This document shows positions 12,631 through 15,374 of a DNA stretch of 15,374 bases, in pieces; position 1 is the stretch's first letter; every line of letters begins with the position of its first letter. The position numbers were made by a program, and so were the translations under genes. The notes below the pieces were generated by a model. It saw only the letters and a program-made list of their open reading frames with translations, ran no database searches and was not told the origin of the DNA. The DNA comes from JBKPFU01 sp046728975 (lineage in GTDB: Bacteria; Actinomycetota; Thermoleophilia; Gaiellales; Gaiellaceae): NCBI GenBank assembly GCA_046728975.1, contig JBKPFU010000118.1, forward strand, positions 1 to 15,374, given 5' to 3'.

Positions 12631-13551
12631 CTAGTACGCGACGGCGCCGCGGCCGTTTGCGGCGGCGTGCCGCTGCTCGTCAGCCCTGTAGCTCGATCTA
12701 ACCAACGGTCCTGAGAAGACCGAGCCGAAGCCGAGCGCCTCGCCCTGCTCGCGGAACCAGCGGAACTCGTCCGGGTGTACCCAGCGATCGATCTTGGCGT
12801 GCTTGGACGAGGGCTGGAGGTACTGGCCGATCGTGACGACGTCGACGCCGTGCTCGCGGAGGTCGCGCATCGTCTCCACGACTTCATCGTTCGTCTCCCC
12901 CAGCCCGACGATGATCCCGGACTTCGTCATGACGTCGTAGTCCGCCAGCTCCTTCGCGCGTCGAAGCACCCAGAGCGCCTTGTCGTAGTCGACCTTGGCG
13001 CCCCGCATGCGCTTGTGCAGCCGGCGAACCGTCTCGATGTTGTGGTTGAAGACCTCGGGCCGTTCTGCCAGCACGGTTCGGAGCGCCTCCTCCTCGATGC
13101 CGAGGAAATCGGGAGTCAGCACCTCGACGGAGGCCGCCGGCACCTTGCGCTTGAGCGCGCGGATGGTGGCCGCATAATGGCCCGCGCCGCGGTCGGGCAG
13201 GTCGTCGCGGTCGACCGAGGTGACGACCACGTGCTTGAGCCTCATCTGGGCGGCCGTCTGCGCGAGCCGGAGCGGCTCGAGCGGATCGGGCGGGCCGTCT
13301 GGCTTGCCCGAGTGGACGTCGCACTAGCGGCAGGCCCGGGTGCAGGTGTCGCCGAGGATCTGGAAGGTGGCCGTCCCTCGGCCCCAGCACTCGGCGATGT
13401 TGGGGCCGCGAGCCTCCTCGCAGATCGTGTGCAGCGAGGCGCCGTGGATGAGCTTCCGAACGTCGAAGTACTGCGTGTTCGCGCTTGGCGCGCGAACCTT
13501 CATCCACTCGGGTCGGCGAGGCCTCTCTGCAACCGGCAACGACCGCTGCAT
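12631..13551 (-). pseudogene. lipA: lipoyl synthase with an amber codon and a lost cluster Cys
   Basis: The 306 codons read as a full-length LipA, the radical-SAM enzyme that inserts two sulfurs into protein-bound octanoate. Conserved parts include R-P-E-W near the start, T-A-T-F-Q-I-L-G-D, V-F-N-H-N-I-E-T, and the C-terminal G-P-L-V-R-S-S-Y, whose Ser ligates the auxiliary cluster. There are two lesions. Codon 76 is TAG (13326-13324) inside C70-T-R-A-C74-R-stop-C77, where the family has Phe or Tyr. Residue 49 is Gly (13407-13405) in C44-x4-G49-x5-C55, where the family has the second auxiliary-cluster Cys. Each can be explained by one base (TAC to TAG; TGC to GGC). As read, translation ends before the third SAM-cluster Cys; a restart at 13245 would lack both motifs. 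A natural pseudogene or sequence error are both possible. Confidence 0.9.
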
Positions 13552-13618
13552 GCCCGTCAGTCTAGTTAGGTGCGCCTACGTGCCCTTCCAGGGGTCGAGG
13601 TAGACGTCGTCGATCCGG

Positions 13619-13744
13619 TACGCGATGACGAGCGACCGCTCCTACCGAGCAGCGATGCCGCTCGGCGAGGCGGTGGCGGAGCTTCGGCGCGGCAGCGGAA
13701 CCCAGTTCGATCCGCGCGTGGTCGAGGCGCTGATCCAGGCGCTA
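13619..13744 (+). pseudogene. C-terminal fragment of an HD-GYP phosphodiesterase
   Basis: About 42 plus-strand codons read Y-A-M-T-S-D-R-S-Y-R-A-A-M-P-L-G-E-A-V, then A-E-L-R-R-G-S-G-T-Q-F-D-P-R-V-V-E-A-L. This is the segment just after the GYP motif of HD-GYP cyclic-di-GMP phosphodiesterases (family form: Y-D-A-M-T-S-D-R-x-Y-R ... G-T-Q-F-D-P). The catalytic HD and GYP parts are absent. Similarity stops abruptly on the left at about 13619, where one codon (Asp) is missing relative to the family, and on the right near 13744, where the frame enters DNA antisense to lipB. It is non-functional and lies in opposite orientation between lipB and lipA. Confidence 0.75.
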
Positions 13745-14446
13745 CGAATGCCGCGAGAGCGCGTCGTGCACGGGTTGGCGCCAGCGGTCGGCGCCGTCGC
13801 CGACGGGTAGCTCCTCGAAGCGGAGCTCGAAGACCTCCTCGAGCGCTGCGGCCGCGTAAGGGCGAACTTCGTCCACGGACACGGGCCGGCCGAGCTCGTG
13901 TGCGATCGTCGTGAAGTGCGCGTCCTCTAGGCCGCACGCAGTGATCCAGTCGGTGAACGGAGCCGGGTCGAGGTCGACGTTCAGCGCATAGCCGTGCGTG
14001 GTGATCCACTTGCTGATGTGCACGCCGATCGAGGCAATCTTCCGCGGCGGCTTCTCGAGCCAGATTCCTGTCAGCCCCTCGAGTCGCGTCGCCTCGACGC
14101 CAAACGGCGCGAGCGTTCGAATCAGCGCCTCCTCGAGATCGCGGCAGTAGCGCTTGACGTCCTCGCCGTGCCGCTTGAGGTCGAAGATCGGGTAGCAAAC
14201 GAGCTGCCCCGGACCGTGGTACGTCGACTTGCCGCCGCGGTCCGTCTCCACGATCTCCACGTCCGAGCCCTCCGGAAGGTGCAGTTCGCCCGTCTCCGTC
14301 CGGCGACCGAGGGTAATGACCGGCGGATGCTCGAGCAGGAGCACGGTGTCCGGAATTGCGTCCTCCGCCACCGCGCCAGCGAGCGCTCGCTGGAGATTCC
14401 ACGCCTCGCGATAGGGGACGCGGCCGAGGTTCATCAGGTACGCCAT
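13742..14446 (-). CDS. lipB: lipoyl(octanoyl) transferase
   Basis: The product has 234 residues. It transfers octanoate from acyl carrier protein to the lipoyl-domain lysine of 2-oxoacid dehydrogenase E2 and glycine-cleavage H proteins. Family motifs are V-P-Y-R-E-A-W, L-L-L-E-H-P-P-V-I-T-L-G-R-R, R-G-G-K-S-T-Y-H-G-P-G-Q-L-V, K136 in R-K-I-A-S-I-G-V-H-I and C171 in I-T-A-C-G-L-E-D. Lys and Cys form the catalytic dyad, and E. coli has K135/C169. ATG 14446 fits the family's N-terminus; an in-frame extension to 14524 would overlap the VOC gene. Only AGG in the upstream GCAGGTACCG hints at a Shine-Dalgarno sequence. The last 20 or so residues are not conserved, and the stop coincides with the edge of the HD-GYP fragment, so the original 3' end may have been altered. 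Confidence 0.93.
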   Translation of the reverse strand: MAYLMNLGRVPYREAWNLQRALAGAVAEDAIPDTVLLLEHPPVITLGRRTETGELHLPEGSDVEIVETDRGGKSTYHGPGQLVCYPIFDLKRHGEDVKRYCRDLEEALIRTLAPFGVEATRLEGLTGIWLEKPPRKIASIGVHISKWITTHGYALNVDLDPAPFTDWITACGLEDAHFTTIAHELGRPVSVDEVRPYAAAALEEVFELRFEELPVGDGADRWRQPVHDALSRHS

Positions 14447-14472
14447 CGGTACCTGCAGTCTGCCCGTTCGTG

Positions 14473-14924
14473 TCAGCCGGACGAAGACGCCGCGCCGCTC
14501 ACCTCGGCCGTTTTCGCGCCCCACTCCGCGGGATCGACGTCGCGAATGTGCTGTGCGAAGAACCAGATATGGCCGTCGAGGTCCTCGACCTGGTAGCGGC
14601 GGTCGCCGTAGACCTGGTCCTTGGGCTCGGCGAGCACGTTTGCGCCGGCCTCTTTCGCACGTTCGTAGTGCGCGTCGACGTCTTGACGTAGGCGTGGACG
14701 AAGATGTGCCGCGCGCCGCCCGTCTGCTTGGGCCCCTGATAGTCGCCGCCGGGCGCGCCGAGCATGATCCAGCCGCCCTCGAGCTCGAGCTCCGCGTGAT
14801 TCACCTTTCCGTCGTCGCCGGTGGAGCGGAGTGTCTCGGTGAACCCGAACACCCGCGTCAGCCACTCGATCGCGGCGTCCGCGTCCTCATACGCCAGGTA
14901 TGGAGCGATCGGCGCGTAGGCCAT
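14473..14924 (-). pseudogene. VOC/glyoxalase-fold protein broken by a one-base frameshift
   Basis: From ATG 14924 the protein begins M-A-Y-A-P-I-A-P-Y-L-A-Y-E-D-A-D-A-A-I-E-W-L and runs through R-H-I-F-V-H-A-Y-V. The frame then becomes a Thr/Arg/Ser-rich nonsense tail. The next frame continues the family pattern: D-V-D-A-H-Y-E-R-A-K-E-A-G-A, G-D-R-R-Y-Q-V-E-D-L-D-G-H-I-W-F-F, ending at TGA 14475-14473. Restoring one base at about 14681-14686 (AAGAC to AAGGAC on the minus strand) joins them into a 150-residue protein. This is the usual length for glyoxalase/bleomycin-resistance/dioxygenase-fold (VOC) proteins, which often bind a metal. Specific function unknown. Its ATG overlaps the E2 stop (TGATG), so it is translationally coupled to that gene. 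lipB follows after 26 bases. Confidence 0.8.
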
Positions 14925-15374
14925 CAGTACGAGACCTCGTCCCACGTCTCGAGGTTCTCACGCAGTTCCTTCATGAACTGAGCGGCGTAGGCGCCGTCGA
15001 CCAGGCGGTGGTCGTACGAGAGGCAGAGGTTCATCATCGGCCGGATCGCGATCACGTCGTTCCCGCGATCGTCCTGGACGACGACGGGTCGTTTCACGAG
15101 CGCCTCGACGTCGAGGATGGCGACCTGCGGCTGGCTGATGATCGGGGTGCCGATGATCGCGCCCCATCCGCCCGGGTTCGTGATCGTGAAGGAGCCGCCC
15201 TGGACGTCGTCGGGCGTCAGCTTCTTGTTGCGCGCCCGCTCCGCGACGTCGACGATCGCACGCGCGAGGCCGAGCAGGTTCATGCCCTCGGCGTTCTTGA
15301 TCACCGGCACGATCAGCCCCTTGCCGCCTTCGAGCGCCACGGCGACGCCGAGGTTCACGTACTGCTTGGCGATG
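14924..15374 (-). CDS. 2-oxoacid dehydrogenase E2 (dihydrolipoamide acyltransferase), C-terminal part
   Basis: About 149 codons of the catalytic domain are present. The frame is open at the window's right edge (I-A-K-Q-Y-V-N-L-G-V-A-V...) and ends in TGA at 14926-14924. E2 moves the acyl group from its lipoyl arm to CoA. Diagnostic features are G-L-I-V-P-V-I, F-T-I-T-N-P-G-G-W-G-A, I-I-S-Q-P-Q-V-A-I-L, and the active-site motif S-Y-D-H-R-L-V-D-G (catalytic His, with Asp of HxxxDG). The lipoyl and subunit-binding domains lie outside the window. Pyruvate, 2-oxoglutarate and branched-chain forms cannot be told apart here, so no symbol is given. It is followed by the VOC gene, lipB and lipA on the same strand. 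Confidence 0.93.
   Translation of the reverse strand, partial: IAKQYVNLGVAVALEGGKGLIVPVIKNAEGMNLLGLARAIVDVAERARNKKLTPDDVQGGSFTITNPGGWGAIIGTPIISQPQVAILDVEALVKRPVVVQDDRGNDVIAIRPMMNLCLSYDHRLVDGAYAAQFMKELRENLETWDEVSY

Noticed and set aside
13324..13326. TAG in lipA as a recoded codon (pyrrolysine-type or general amber reassignment).
   Set aside because: TAG is the normal stop of several intact genes here (ends at 187, 1592, 4180, 8353, 12181 and 13742), and recoding at a lipA aromatic position has no known precedent.
13576..13641. A minus-strand coding end reading R-S-L-V-I-A-Y-R-I-D-D-V-Y-L-D-P-W-K-G-T.
   Set aside because: It looks protein-like but is about 20 codons long, closed upstream by a stop, and overlaps the better-supported HD-GYP fragment. 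It is kept only as part of the junction finding.
1..15374. CRISPR arrays, tRNA or rRNA genes, insertion sequences, phage or defence genes.
   Set aside because: No regularly spaced repeats, cloverleaf-like segments, transposase or nuclease motifs were seen by eye on either strand.

Overview
The window is chromosomal DNA from a GC-rich bacterium, most likely an actinobacterium of the Thermoleophilia type. This is inferred from strong G/C bias at third codon positions, frequent GTG starts, many Sec-exported proteins rich in Asp-box repeats, a PASTA-tailed M36 metalloprotease, and lipA/lipB next to a 2-oxoacid dehydrogenase E2 gene. No rRNA, tRNA, CRISPR array, insertion sequence or phage gene was recognised. 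No gene-free stretch exceeds 300 bases.

Left and centre (1-12.6 kb) are mostly a secretome. In order: the 3' end of an Asp-box propeller gene; fumC (class II fumarase); a small exported protein on the minus strand; a 703-residue Asp-box exoprotein; a 196-residue lipoprotein; a propeller gene of about 3 kb whose reading frame opens with an Arc-type ribbon-helix-helix domain; a second small exported protein; a 1252-residue M36 metalloprotease with discoidin-like and PASTA domains; and, converging on it, a third small exported protein. The three small proteins are clear paralogues of one unnamed family and each sits beside a large secreted gene. Perfect G-rich hairpins follow the large plus-strand genes. 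Several GTG/TTG starts lack a Shine-Dalgarno sequence and have a -10-like hexamer 6-9 bases upstream, which suggests leaderless transcripts. Two of the large exported genes start at ATG behind strong Shine-Dalgarno sequences, and the best start for the third (5110) does too.

Right side (12.6-15.4 kb) is a minus-strand lipoylation/E2 cluster, transcribed right to left: E2 acyltransferase (5' end outside the window), a VOC/glyoxalase-fold protein, lipB and lipA. LipB loads octanoate and LipA inserts sulfur to make the lipoyl arm that E2 carries, so three of the four genes form one functional unit. The region is damaged as read. lipA has an amber codon inside its radical-SAM CX3CX2C motif and a Cys-to-Gly change in its auxiliary-cluster CX4CX5C motif. 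The VOC gene has a one-base frameshift. A 42-codon plus-strand fragment of an HD-GYP phosphodiesterase is wedged between lipB and lipA. Either the locus is decaying or this part of the assembly is faulty.

The best candidates for undescribed biology are the three-member small exported protein family, the in-frame RHH/transmembrane/propeller arrangement with two plausible starts, and the lesions in both iron-sulfur motifs of lipA.
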